Shown here: positions 1-8,403 of the stretch, piece by piece | Numbering within the stretch: the first letter of the stretch is position 1 | Layout: the number at the start of each line of letters is the position of its first letter | Source of the DNA: Desulfobulbus alkaliphilus | GTDB taxonomy: Bacteria; Desulfobacterota; Desulfobulbia; Desulfobulbales; Desulfobulbaceae | DNA: 64,000 bases | NCBI RefSeq assembly: GCF_016918545.1 | Contig: NZ_JAFFQC010000017.1 | Location: forward strand, 1 to 64,000 | Reading direction: 5' to 3' | Notes under the pieces: generated by a model | Told to the model about the DNA's origin: nothing | The model's database searches: none | What the model saw: only the letters and a program-made list of their open reading frames with translations | Position numbers and translations under genes: made by a program

Positions 1-138
1 CATGGCTATTCTCCTTTTTGATTGAATTTAACGGGTTTTTTTCAAAAGGATGTATAGCCATGGCTCGCCTTCGTTTTCAACACTTAAGTTTCATGCTTCG
101 TTGTGACTTCTTGTCATGGGGGTTAGTCAAAATATGGG

Positions 139-1014
139 TCAAAGATTCCGAAACCATTGCTTGTCCACAGTGACCTTTTCTATCATTTCGGTTTGGATTC
201 CGAGGCCGAACTCCTTGAGCTTTTCTGCAAGGTGTTCACCATCAACCAGGTCAATCGGTGGCGCCCCGTCGCGAGTGGCCTCTTTGATCGCTGCTGGAGT
301 AAAAGTTCCGGTTGTAATGAACAGACCTTTATCAGCGCGCCCGACCATTGCGCCTCGAAAATCGCGAATGTCTCCCGCAGAAACTGGGCCCTGATACTTC
401 TTGCATTGGAAAATGACATGAAAGCTCATGAACCCATGAATTCTGGCAATTCCCTTGCCATCAATGCCGCCGTCTCCGGTCCGGCCAGTAACCTCGACCT
501 GAACAAACCCCGATTCTCGCAGGAGACGTTGGGTTAGCCGTTCAAAGGCATCTGGCGCAATTTCCTTGGTAAGCAGGTGATAAAGGTCTTCTTGCCAAGT
601 ATCACTGTCGATTCCTGTATCATCATTCAGCTCAATTGCTTCTTCAGGGCTGATCTTCTTTAACTTTTTCCGGGATGCTTCTTTATCGGCTTCTCGAACC
701 TTTTTCACCACATCCTTTGGATTGACCTTCCGCTTCTCACGGGCAAGGGGTGTGAGCGCCCAGACTCCCCGGGTCGAGTTCTCCAGAAACCCGTATTTTT
801 TCAGATAGGTTCGCGCCCAAGCCATCCGATAACCGATCTCGGTCAGATTGCTTTTCTCTGGGTTATGCGGAATCGAAGCCAGTTCATCATCAATGCTCTG
901 CATTTCGATGACTTTTTCGTAAATCTCATCAATAGAGCCTGAACCCCCAAGTTCGAACAACGCTTCGAGAAGCGGGTTCATGAGGGAGTCGAATGTTGGC
1001 ATCGATTCTGACAT
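139..1014 (-). CDS. mrr: Mrr-family restriction endonuclease
   Basis: The 291-aa protein matches the Mrr type IV-like restriction endonuclease family. Residues about 1-95 look like the winged-helix Mrr N-terminal domain. Residues about 150-280 form the Mrr catalytic domain of the PD-(D/E)xK fold: GDGGIDGKG carries the metal-binding Asp and FQCKKY the Q-x-K of the active site, followed by the usual GLFITTGTF strand. Known Mrr enzymes cut modified foreign DNA. A GAGGAAG ribosome site precedes the ATG. The gene lies 11 nt downstream of the RAYT transposase on the same strand, so the two could share a transcript. The catalytic residues look intact. The exact substrate (methylated or other modified DNA) cannot be told from sequence. 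Confidence 0.88.
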   Translation of the reverse strand: MSESMPTFDSLMNPLLEALFELGGSGSIDEIYEKVIEMQSIDDELASIPHNPEKSNLTEIGYRMAWARTYLKKYGFLENSTRGVWALTPLAREKRKVNPKDVVKKVREADKEASRKKLKKISPEEAIELNDDTGIDSDTWQEDLYHLLTKEIAPDAFERLTQRLLRESGFVQVEVTGRTGDGGIDGKGIARIHGFMSFHVIFQCKKYQGPVSAGDIRDFRGAMVGRADKGLFITTGTFTPAAIKEATRDGAPPIDLVDGEHLAEKLKEFGLGIQTEMIEKVTVDKQWFRNL

Positions 1015-1025
1015 CTATCTTCCTC

Positions 1026-1646
1026 TCATTGGCCTAAAAAATGGATCAAGTCTGCTTTAGAACCTTTTAAATTTTTCCATGGCTGGTCGTGCTTCACCAT
1101 GCCATCGGCAACAAAGCTTCGATATCGCTGCCGAGCAGTTGTGATTTTCTCGGAAAACTGCCCTAATATCCAGTCGGTACTCAAATATTCCGGTTGTTTG
1201 CCAGCTTTATAGGCTGTACTCGCATAGCTGCTCCACTTCCATTCTCGTGGTTGCGACACCATACCGGCGCGCACTGGATTGAGAACCACATAACGGCACA
1301 GTTCCAGCAAGTGGCTGTTTTTCTCCACCAGGATCGCTTTGTACCGACCCTGGAAAACCTGGCCCACCTTTTGATGGGCAACATTGAATGCCTGTGTATA
1401 TACGCCATTTAATTGCCGCATTCCCAAGGATACATTCGGATCGGGCGTCTCTATTATCAGATGATAATGGTTGTCGAGCAAGCAATAGGCATGACAGAGC
1501 CAATTATACTTTTGCATGGTGTCCGCCAAGATGCCGAGAAACTTCCAACGGTCCGCATCTGAAAGATAAATGGCCGCTCGGCCATTTCCTCGGGAAGTGA
1601 CATGATACACAGCACCTGGATATTCAACTCGTAAGGGTCTTGACAT
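1026..1646 (-). CDS. REP-associated tyrosine transposase (RAYT, Y1/IS200-like)
   Basis: This 206-aa single-domain Y1 HUH transposase has the HUH pair in LLDNHYHLIIETP at residues about 55-67, the N-terminal MSRPLRVEYPGAVYHVTSRG hallmark of the RAYT/TnpA-REP group, and a tyrosine helix around GRYKAILVEKN. RAYTs nick single-stranded DNA at GTAG-type REP hairpins and are usually stable single-copy genes rather than spreading IS elements. Two REP-like inverted pairs beginning GTAGGAG occur in this window at 17.9 and 20.6 kb and are candidate substrates. No REP flanks the gene itself. It is followed 11 nt later by the Mrr endonuclease. The family call is firm; the link to those REPs is inference. 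Confidence 0.85.
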   Translation of the reverse strand: MSRPLRVEYPGAVYHVTSRGNGRAAIYLSDADRWKFLGILADTMQKYNWLCHAYCLLDNHYHLIIETPDPNVSLGMRQLNGVYTQAFNVAHQKVGQVFQGRYKAILVEKNSHLLELCRYVVLNPVRAGMVSQPREWKWSSYASTAYKAGKQPEYLSTDWILGQFSEKITTARQRYRSFVADGMVKHDQPWKNLKGSKADLIHFLGQ

Positions 1647-1706
1647 GATCAGATCATAGCTCTCAAAAGATTATATTTCAAGACCTGACCCTTATGTTTT
1701 CCTTAT

Positions 1707-2828
1707 GTTTTCCAGGGCCTGGAAGACCGGGGAAAACCTACCGAGGCCGCCAGCATAGCCCTGCGCTGGTTTTTTCAGGCAGCAGCGCACCAGGCGCAGA
1801 GCGGCGTGGACCAGATCGCACCTCCCGCCGAGCCTGTTCAGGTTATACGGATTGAGCGGGGTGACCAAGGCGGCCCGCCCTGGGAGCAGCGGATGGTGGC
1901 CGTGTTGCGGACCCGGCAACTGAAGTGGCGCACCGAAGAGGCGTATCGGGGCTGGGGGAGACGGTTTGCCCGCTGGCTGGGAGATAAACCGGTGGAGGAA
2001 GCCGGTGGCGACGATATCCGCCGCTACCTGGAACATCTGGCGGTGGAGGGCAAGGTCTCCGCCAGTACCCAGCGTCAGGCCCTGAACGCGCTGATCTTCC
2101 TTGTTCGCGAGACCCTGGGCCGCGACCCTGGTGATTGTACCGGCTATCGTCCGGGACGCGCGACACGACGGATACCCGTGGTCCTGAGCCAGCGGGAGTG
2201 TCAGGCGCTGTTTGCCCAGCTGCCGGACCATCACCGGCTCATGGCCCAGCTGATGTATGGCGCCGGCCTGCGGTTGATGGAACTGCTGCGCCTGCGTATC
2301 CAGGACGTTCAGTTTGAGCAGGGCATTGTCATCGTCCGCCAGGGCAAGGGCGGCAAGGACCGGGTCAGTGTCCTGCCGGAAAGTCTGCGTGCCCCTCTGA
2401 TGGAGCATCGGGAGCGCCTGCGTCTGCTGTTTGCGGAAGACCGGCGGGCTGATTTACCCGGCGTCTGGCTGCCACCCGCCGTGGAAAACAAGATCCCCAC
2501 GGCCGGGGTCCAGTGGGCCTGGCAGTGGTTTTTCCCTTCCCGTCAACTGGCGATTGATCCCCGTAGCGGCATCCAGCGGCGGCATCATATCCAGGACGCC
2601 GCCCTGCAGAACGCTGTCCGCAAAGCGGCCCGGGCCGCCCATCTCTCCCAGCGGGTGACGCCGCATACCCTGCGCCACAGTTTTGCCACCCACCTGCTCG
2701 CCGGCGGGGCTGATATCCGCACCGTGCAGGAACTGCTCGGCCATGCCGATGTCACCACCACCATGATCTACACCCATGTGCTCAACCGGCCGGGGCTGGC
2801 CGTGCGCAGTCCGCTGGACAACCTGTAG
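1707..2828 (+). pseudogene. 5'-truncated integron-type tyrosine recombinase
   Basis: The tyrosine recombinase core is complete: catalytic Arg in GAGLRLMELLRLR, HTLRHSFATHLL (HxxR) and LGHADVTTTMIYTHV (H and nucleophile Tyr). An IntI-type insertion lies between strands (HHIQDAALQNAVRKA), so it belongs to the integron-integrase branch rather than XerC/D. A GTG at 1806 opens a 340-aa frame, but the same frame continues upstream to about 1707 with plausible coding sequence (FQGLEDRGKPTEAASIALRWFF) and no start codon. That suggests the N-terminal SAM-like arm has been cut off next to the RAYT gene. No attC sites or cassettes were recognised nearby. If GTG 1806 is used, a shortened but catalytically intact protein could still be made. 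Confidence 0.75.
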
Positions 2829-2864
2829 CCCCCCCCCGACAAGCCCTGTTGCCGCGGGTGTTTG

Positions 2865-2927
2865 CTCGCACGCCATCTTCGCTCCTTGCAACCCTCCGAT
2901 ACAGAGTACCCTTATCGAACGATCATA
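2865..2927 (+). repeat. Degenerate MITE fragment (13-bp ITR family)
   Basis: The segment GCACGCCATCTTCGCTCC through the ATCGAACGATCAT region resembles the left half and tip of the central hairpin of the MITE family described at 2928-3147. It lacks both ends. It sits between the integrase stop and the first full copy. The call rests on visual similarity only. Confidence 0.5.
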
Positions 2928-3147
2928 CCTTGTATCCGTGACGGTAGGATTCTTGTTTGAAGTACATTTTACTGTAAATAGGTTATAAATGCGGCGATTT
3001 TCTTTGCAATAGGTCGCCACCCGCCGCCCTTGGGGGCGTTCGTCCGCATGCCATCTTCATTGCCCGTAACCGTCCGATAAAGTTTACTTTAATCGAACGG
3101 TCACGGACAACAAAGCTGACGCACGGACAAACGCTCACGGATCCAGG
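2928..3147 (+). mobile_element. MITE, long form, 220 bp, TSD TCATA
   Basis: Imperfect terminal inverted repeats (left CCTTGTATCCGTGA, right TCACGGATCCAGG) enclose an AT-rich left part and a long central hairpin whose arms begin CGTCCGCATGCC and end CGCACGGAC. The 5 bp immediately outside both ends are identical (TCATA at 2923-2927 and 3148-3152), the mark of a transposed insertion. No coding capacity is present, so it must have been mobilised in trans. The stretch 3148-3386 that follows holds no gene; it is the upstream region of the GntR regulator. Confidence 0.85.
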
Positions 3148-3386
3148 TCATAAGCAACGAAGCTGACCCATGGGTGAACGCTCATTGATTCTGACCCATG
3201 CCAATTGGTCTTACCATTAAACCTCCGCCCACCTTTCCGAAACATCCGCTAACATATCGCTTTATCCTTGAAAAACTGGTTTATATCGGTTTCTCTACTG
3301 CATTCGGTGCATAAAAATATATTGCAGGAAATTGTATTTTATTGTTATTTGGTCGTACCATAACAGCGCACAGGAGAAGAACAGGA

Positions 3387-4157
3387 ATGAAAAGCACCAT
3401 TCAGTTTGCACCGGTCACCATGGGGCGGGCGAGCGAGGAAGTCGCCTTGCAGATCGAGGCCGCGATCCTCGACGGCAAAATCGAACCCGGCGACCGCTTG
3501 CCCAGCGAACGGGAGTTGCAGCTGCATTTCAATACCAGCAGAGGCGTCATCCGAGAGGCTCTCCAGGCCCTTAAACAAAAATCCCTGATCGAAATCAAAA
3601 AAGGCGCCAAAGGTGGCGCTTATGTCAGGGAGGTCGAGGTGTCCACGGCCGGCGAATCGTTGGCCTTGTTTATCAAACGACAACCCCTGGACCCACAGCA
3701 TTTGATCGAGTTTAGGGAAAGTCTCGATCGGACCATCACGCTCCTGGCGATCTCCCGGGGGGCTGAAGAGGAAAAAATCGAGCTGCTGGCCAAGGCGAAA
3801 ATTCTGGAAACAATGCTGCGGCAAAGCGATCCGGACATGGTCGTGTTGGCTGAACTGGACCGGGAACTCAACATCATGCTGGCCAGAATGACCCATAACC
3901 CCATCTTCGAATGGATCATGCAGGCCCTGCAACTCGGGTTCAGTTCCAGCGACGTCACCTTATATCAGGGAGAGCAGTATCGGAAAGAAACCGGAGAAAA
4001 CTGGAAAAATACCGCCCAGGCCATAGCCGACAACGAACCGCTCAGGGCCCTGTCCCATATCAGCTACCACTACGCCATGCTGCTGAAATTGCTGGACGCG
4101 GTGGAGTCGACGACGGATGGCAACCAGAAGGGCCTGACCGGCAAAAGAAAAGATTGA
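3387..4157 (+). CDS. FadR/GntR-family transcriptional regulator
   Basis: The 256-aa protein starts at ATG 3387, preceded by AGGAGAAG; the frame is open 45 bp further upstream without a better site. Residues about 10-75 form a GntR winged helix (ALQIEAAILDGKIEPGDRLPSERELQLHF, then the recognition helix NTSRGVIREALQALK). Residues about 95-235 are an alpha-helical FCD-type effector domain. It lies 19 bp before choline dehydrogenase on the same strand and is probably the local regulator of the choline-betaine operon. In enterobacteria that role belongs to the TetR protein BetI, so a FadR-type regulator here is different. The effector (choline or betaine) is inferred from context. Confidence 0.88.
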   Translation: MKSTIQFAPVTMGRASEEVALQIEAAILDGKIEPGDRLPSERELQLHFNTSRGVIREALQALKQKSLIEIKKGAKGGAYVREVEVSTAGESLALFIKRQPLDPQHLIEFRESLDRTITLLAISRGAEEEKIELLAKAKILETMLRQSDPDMVVLAELDRELNIMLARMTHNPIFEWIMQALQLGFSSSDVTLYQGEQYRKETGENWKNTAQAIADNEPLRALSHISYHYAMLLKLLDAVESTTDGNQKGLTGKRKD

Positions 4158-4176
4158 CCACACAGCAGGAGATAGC

Positions 4177-5838
4177 ATGACCCAAAAACAAACCTACGAC
4201 TTCATCATCATCGGAGGCGGTTCCGCCGGCAGCGTACTGACCAATCGGCTCAGCACCAATCCCGAGCACTCGGTGCTGGTCCTCGAGGCCGGTCGGCGCG
4301 ATTACCCATGGGATATCCGCCTGCATATGCCCGCGGCCCTTACCTATCTGCTCACCAACGGTTTTTATAACTGGATGTACGAGTCCGATCCGGAACCGTA
4401 TATGCACAACCGCCGCATTGCCCAGCCCCGCGGCAAGGTACTCGGTGGTTCAAGCTGTATCAACGGCATGATCTATATCCGCGGCAATGCCTTGGACTAT
4501 GAAAAATGGGGGGCCCAGGAAGGGCTGGACAGCTGGAACTACGCCCATTGCCTCCCCTATTTCAAACGCTTTGAATCCAGACTGCAGGGAGCGGACAGCT
4601 ACCATGGGGTGGGAGGACCGCTCTACCTGACAACGCCCAAGTGCGACAACCCTCTGTTCACCGCCTTTTTCGAGGCGGTGCAGCAGGCCGGATACCCGCT
4701 GACCAAGGATGTCAACGGCTATCAGCAGGAAGGCTTTTCCAGTTTTGACGCCACAATCTACCGGGGCAGTCGCTGGAGCGCGTCCCGGGCGTATGTTCAC
4801 CCCGTAAAAAATCGCGACAACCTCGAGGTTCGCTGCGGGTGCATGGTCCATCGCATACTTTTCAAGGGGAACAAGGCCGTCGGGGTCGAATACCGCCAGG
4901 GAGGAAAAGTGGTGCAGGTGCACGGCAAGGAGATCATCTGCTGCGGCGGCGCCATCAATTCGCCCCAACTGCTGCAGCTCTCCGGCATAGGCAGGGGCGA
5001 GCATCTCAACAGTCTCGGCATCGATGTGGTTGCCGATCTGCCCGGAGTGGGCGAGAACCTGCAGGACCATCTGGAGTTGTACGTTCAATATCAGGCCACA
5101 CAACCGGTAAGCCTGTACTCGTCGCTCAAGTGGTGGAAAAAAGGGATCGCCGCTGCCCAGTGGCTGTGGCGGGGAAAAGGCGTGGGGGCCAGCAACCACT
5201 TCGAGGCCGGTGGTTTCATTCGCAGTAACGAGCAGGTCCGATACCCGAACCTGCAGTTTCATTTCCTGCCCATTGCCATCCGCTACGACGGCTCCGCCCC
5301 GAGGGAAGGACATGGTTTTCAACTGCACGTGGGGCCGATGAATTCCGATGTCCGGGGCACCGTCAAGATCAAATCAGCCGACCCTGGAGAACATCCCGGC
5401 ATCCGTTTCAATTATCTCTCCACCGAGCAGGAACGGCGGGAATGGATCGAGGCTATCCGCTGTTCACGGCATATCATCTCCCAACCGGCCTTTGACGAAC
5501 TGCGGGGCAAGGAGCTGGCCCCGGGCAGCGAAGTTCAATCCGATGAGGAGATTCTCGATTTCGTCGCCCGTGAAGGTGAAAGCGCGTACCACCCAAGTTG
5601 TACCTGCAAGATGGGGTACGACGACATGGCCGTGGTGGACCGGGACCTGAAGGTGCACGGCATTGACAACCTGCGCGTGGTCGATGCCTCGGTGATGCCG
5701 GCCATTACCAATGGCAACATTTACGCCCCGGTGATGATGATCGCGGAGAAAGCAGCGGATCTCATCCTGGGCAACACCCCTTTGCGCCCGGATCCGGAGG
5801 CATTCTACATCCACAACGCGACTGAACAGAACCAGTGA
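4177..5838 (+). CDS. betA: Choline dehydrogenase (GMC oxidoreductase)
   Basis: The 553-aa flavoprotein has the GMC-family FAD-binding N-terminus DFIIIGGGSAGSVLTNRLS, the GMC signature around GKVLGGSSCINGMIYIRGN, the second signature GGAINSPQLLQLSGIG and a C-terminal active-site region with SAYHPSCTCKMG followed by VDASVMPAITNGN. Length and motifs fit BetA, which oxidises choline to betaine aldehyde at the membrane. BetB follows after 10 bp, and a choline/betaine-binding protein comes next, supporting the pathway. In an anaerobe the electrons would go to a quinone or another respiratory acceptor; which one cannot be seen. Confidence 0.9.
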   Translation: MTQKQTYDFIIIGGGSAGSVLTNRLSTNPEHSVLVLEAGRRDYPWDIRLHMPAALTYLLTNGFYNWMYESDPEPYMHNRRIAQPRGKVLGGSSCINGMIYIRGNALDYEKWGAQEGLDSWNYAHCLPYFKRFESRLQGADSYHGVGGPLYLTTPKCDNPLFTAFFEAVQQAGYPLTKDVNGYQQEGFSSFDATIYRGSRWSASRAYVHPVKNRDNLEVRCGCMVHRILFKGNKAVGVEYRQGGKVVQVHGKEIICCGGAINSPQLLQLSGIGRGEHLNSLGIDVVADLPGVGENLQDHLELYVQYQATQPVSLYSSLKWWKKGIAAAQWLWRGKGVGASNHFEAGGFIRSNEQVRYPNLQFHFLPIAIRYDGSAPREGHGFQLHVGPMNSDVRGTVKIKSADPGEHPGIRFNYLSTEQERREWIEAIRCSRHIISQPAFDELRGKELAPGSEVQSDEEILDFVAREGESAYHPSCTCKMGYDDMAVVDRDLKVHGIDNLRVVDASVMPAITNGNIYAPVMMIAEKAADLILGNTPLRPDPEAFYIHNATEQNQ

Positions 5839-5848
5839 GGGCGTCCCC

Positions 5849-7324
5849 ATGGTAAGCAACACCCTGTATATTAATGGCCAATGGGTTGCAGCGCTTGGTG
5901 GTGCCACCCGGGCCGTCATCGACCCGGCGACTGGAGAGGTCATTGCCGAAGTGGCCGAAGGGGATCGCAGCGATGCCCGCCGGGCCATCCGTGCTGCCAG
6001 AGAAGCTTTTGACAACGGACCATGGCCCCGGACATCGCCCACGGAACGGGGCCGTCTTGTTTCTGAACTGGGCCGGTTGATCAGTCAACATCGGGAGGAA
6101 CTGGCCCGCCTGGAAAGCCTGGACACCGGCAAAACCATGGAAGAGAGCCGCTGGGACATGGATGATATCGCCGGTATCTTTACCTATTACGGTGGCCTGG
6201 CTGACAAGATGGACGGTGAAGTGATCAACGCCCCCCTGCCCGATGCCACCAGTATGGTGATGCGCGAACCCATAGGTGTCTGTGGGCAGATACTGCCCTG
6301 GAATTACCCGTTGCTCCAGGCTTCATGGAAAATGGCTCCCGCCCTGGCGGCCGGCTGTACCCTGGTCATGAAACCAAGCGAAATCACCCCGATGACCACC
6401 ATAAAGGTGACCGAGCTGGCGACACAGCTCGGTTTTCCGCCTGGGGTGATCAACCTGGTGCTTGGGCCAGGGCACAATGTCGGTGCCGAGCTGGCGGAAA
6501 GTCTGGAGGTCGATCTGATCTCTTTTACCGGCGGGATCAAGACCGGCAAACAGATCATCCGTGCAGCAAGTGACAATGTCAAAAAAATCACCCTGGAATT
6601 GGGAGGCAAGAACCCCCATATCATCTTTGCCGACGCAGACCAGGAGACAGCGCTTGATGCCGTGCTCAACGGCGCGTTTTTTCATGCCGGTCAGATCTGT
6701 TCCGCCGGGGCCCGGGTCATGGTGGCCGCATCGATCCATGACACCTTTGTCAACGCCCTGCAGCAACGAATGGCGACCATCAGGATTGGTAACGGTTTTT
6801 CACCGGAGACCCGGATGGGGCCATTGATCAGCGAGACGCATCGTACAAAAGTAGAACAGTATGTCGAGATCGCCCAGGCAGAAGGTGCCACGCTGCTCCT
6901 GGGCGGCAAAAGGCCGGACGAGCCTGAACTGCAACAGGGGTTTTACTACCTGCCCACCCTGTTCACCGGTTGCCGTGACGACATGCGTATTGTCCAAGAG
7001 GAAGTGTTCGGTCCGGTGGTCACGGTGGAATCCTTTGCCAGTGAGGAGGAAGTGGTCCGACGCGCTAACAGCACCATTTATGGGCTCTCCGCTGGTTTCT
7101 GGACCCGTGATCAGGCCCGGATCAAACGGGTCAGCGCCGCCCTTCGCTTCGGCACCGTCTGGGTGAATGATTTCAATATCTATTTCACCCAGGCTCCCTG
7201 GGGCGGGTACAAACAGTCCGGCCTGGGACGCGAACTGGGCAGGATCGGCCTGGAAGAATACATGGAAGTCAAACACATTTACCAGAACCACAACCCTCGT
7301 CCGCTGCACTGGTTTGCCGGTTGA
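5849..7324 (+). CDS. betB: Betaine-aldehyde dehydrogenase
   Basis: The 491-aa NAD(P)-dependent aldehyde dehydrogenase carries the cofactor motif SFTGGIKTGKQI, the general-base Glu in LELGGKNPHI, and the catalytic Cys in FFHAGQICSAGARV. The BetB-like ending includes WGGYKQSGLGRELGRIGLEEYMEVKHI. It oxidises betaine aldehyde to glycine betaine, completing choline oxidation begun by the gene 10 bp upstream. Position and family make BetB the best call; a related aldehyde substrate cannot be excluded. Confidence 0.9.
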   Translation: MVSNTLYINGQWVAALGGATRAVIDPATGEVIAEVAEGDRSDARRAIRAAREAFDNGPWPRTSPTERGRLVSELGRLISQHREELARLESLDTGKTMEESRWDMDDIAGIFTYYGGLADKMDGEVINAPLPDATSMVMREPIGVCGQILPWNYPLLQASWKMAPALAAGCTLVMKPSEITPMTTIKVTELATQLGFPPGVINLVLGPGHNVGAELAESLEVDLISFTGGIKTGKQIIRAASDNVKKITLELGGKNPHIIFADADQETALDAVLNGAFFHAGQICSAGARVMVAASIHDTFVNALQQRMATIRIGNGFSPETRMGPLISETHRTKVEQYVEIAQAEGATLLLGGKRPDEPELQQGFYYLPTLFTGCRDDMRIVQEEVFGPVVTVESFASEEEVVRRANSTIYGLSAGFWTRDQARIKRVSAALRFGTVWVNDFNIYFTQAPWGGYKQSGLGRELGRIGLEEYMEVKHIYQNHNPRPLHWFAG

Positions 7325-7378
7325 TGGAACCGTCGGACCGATAGACGAGACAAACAGACAAACAACAGGAGAACTAAC

Positions 7379-8332
7379 ATGGCATTCCCCAGCAAAAAAC
7401 TGCATTTCATTTTTCTCGGTATTTTTCTGATGGTGACCTCGATGGCTGCCCATGTTTCCGCTGCTGACAAAACCGTGCGTTTTGTCAGTGTCAGCTGGAC
7501 CGGCGTAACCATCAAGACCGAACTCGGAGTTCATATCCTCAACAGTCTGGGCTACCAGACATCCAACCTCATGGTTTCCGTCCCTTTTGTCTATAATTCC
7601 CTGGCCACCAACGAGGCCGATGTCTTTCTCGGCAACTGGATGCCGTCGATGAGAAGCATTGCAGAACCCTATTTTGCCCAGGGTTCCATTGTGCAATATG
7701 TCGCCAACATGACCGGTGCGAAATATACCCTTGCCGCGCCGACTTATGTGGTGGAAGGCGGGTTGCGCAATTTTGCCGATATCGTCGATTATGGCGAACA
7801 GCTGAGCTACAGGATCTATGGCATTGAGGAAGGCAATGACGGCAACGAGATCATTCAGGACATGATCGATAACAACATGTTCGGCCTGGGGGATTTTCAA
7901 CTGATTTCTTCCAGTGAACAGGGCATGCTCTCCGAAGTCCGGTATGCCATCAGAGAGAACAAATGGATCGTTTTTCTCGGCTGGTCCCCCCATTACATGA
8001 ATGAGATCCTGGACATGCAATACCTGGATGGCAGCACCGCGGAAACCTTTGGCGATAATAACGGCACCGCGACCGTGTACACCAATCTCCGCCAGGGGTT
8101 TGCCGAGGAAAACCCCAACGTGGCCCTCTTTTTGAAAAATTTTATTTTCCCGGTCGACATGCTCAACCAGATCATGACCGAAATGCACGAAACGAACAAT
8201 CCGCGAATCGGTGACATGGCTCTTTCCTGGGTGAAAAACCATCCCGAAGTGTATCGCCAGTGGCTCGAAGGGGTGCAGACCATTGACGGTGCCCCGGCTC
8301 TGCCGGCCTTTGAAGCCTATCTGAACAAATAA
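7379..8332 (+). CDS. Choline/glycine betaine-binding periplasmic protein
   Basis: The 317-aa secreted protein has a signal peptide at residues 1-28 (hydrophobic LHFIFLGIFLMVTSMAAHVSA, cleavage near VSA-AD). The mature part is an OpuAC-type (SBP_bac / ChoX-like) fold with the family segments VSVSWTGVTIKTELGVHILNSLGY, EADVFLGNWMPSM and WIVFLGWSPHYMN, whose tryptophans fit an aromatic cage for a quaternary ammonium group. It lies 54 bp after betB with an AGGAG site. No ABC permease or ATPase gene is next to it, so it must work with a transporter encoded elsewhere. Choline versus betaine specificity is inferred. Confidence 0.87.
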   Translation: MAFPSKKLHFIFLGIFLMVTSMAAHVSAADKTVRFVSVSWTGVTIKTELGVHILNSLGYQTSNLMVSVPFVYNSLATNEADVFLGNWMPSMRSIAEPYFAQGSIVQYVANMTGAKYTLAAPTYVVEGGLRNFADIVDYGEQLSYRIYGIEEGNDGNEIIQDMIDNNMFGLGDFQLISSSEQGMLSEVRYAIRENKWIVFLGWSPHYMNEILDMQYLDGSTAETFGDNNGTATVYTNLRQGFAEENPNVALFLKNFIFPVDMLNQIMTEMHETNNPRIGDMALSWVKNHPEVYRQWLEGVQTIDGAPALPAFEAYLNK

Positions 8333-8403
8333 AGCGGCAGCACCTTGGCATACTGTGCTTTTGCCTGCTTTTACTGTACATTTTCACCCGAGAGAACTTT
8401 CTT

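Noticed and set aside
1692..2408. 238-aa minus-strand frame in the integrase
   Set aside because: Shadow frame; the plus strand carries all recombinase motifs.
2928..3147. Interpretation of the CCTGAATCCGTGA elements as REP/BIME substrates of the RAYT
   Set aside because: They have paired terminal inverted repeats and 5-bp target duplications, which point to a DDE-type transposase rather than Y1 action.
2829..3386. Integron attC sites or gene cassettes beside the integrase
   Set aside because: Only MITE sequence is present; no attC-like paired sites were found on either side.
6800..8242. 480-aa minus-strand frame across betB and the binding protein
   Set aside because: Antisense shadow spanning two well-supported genes.
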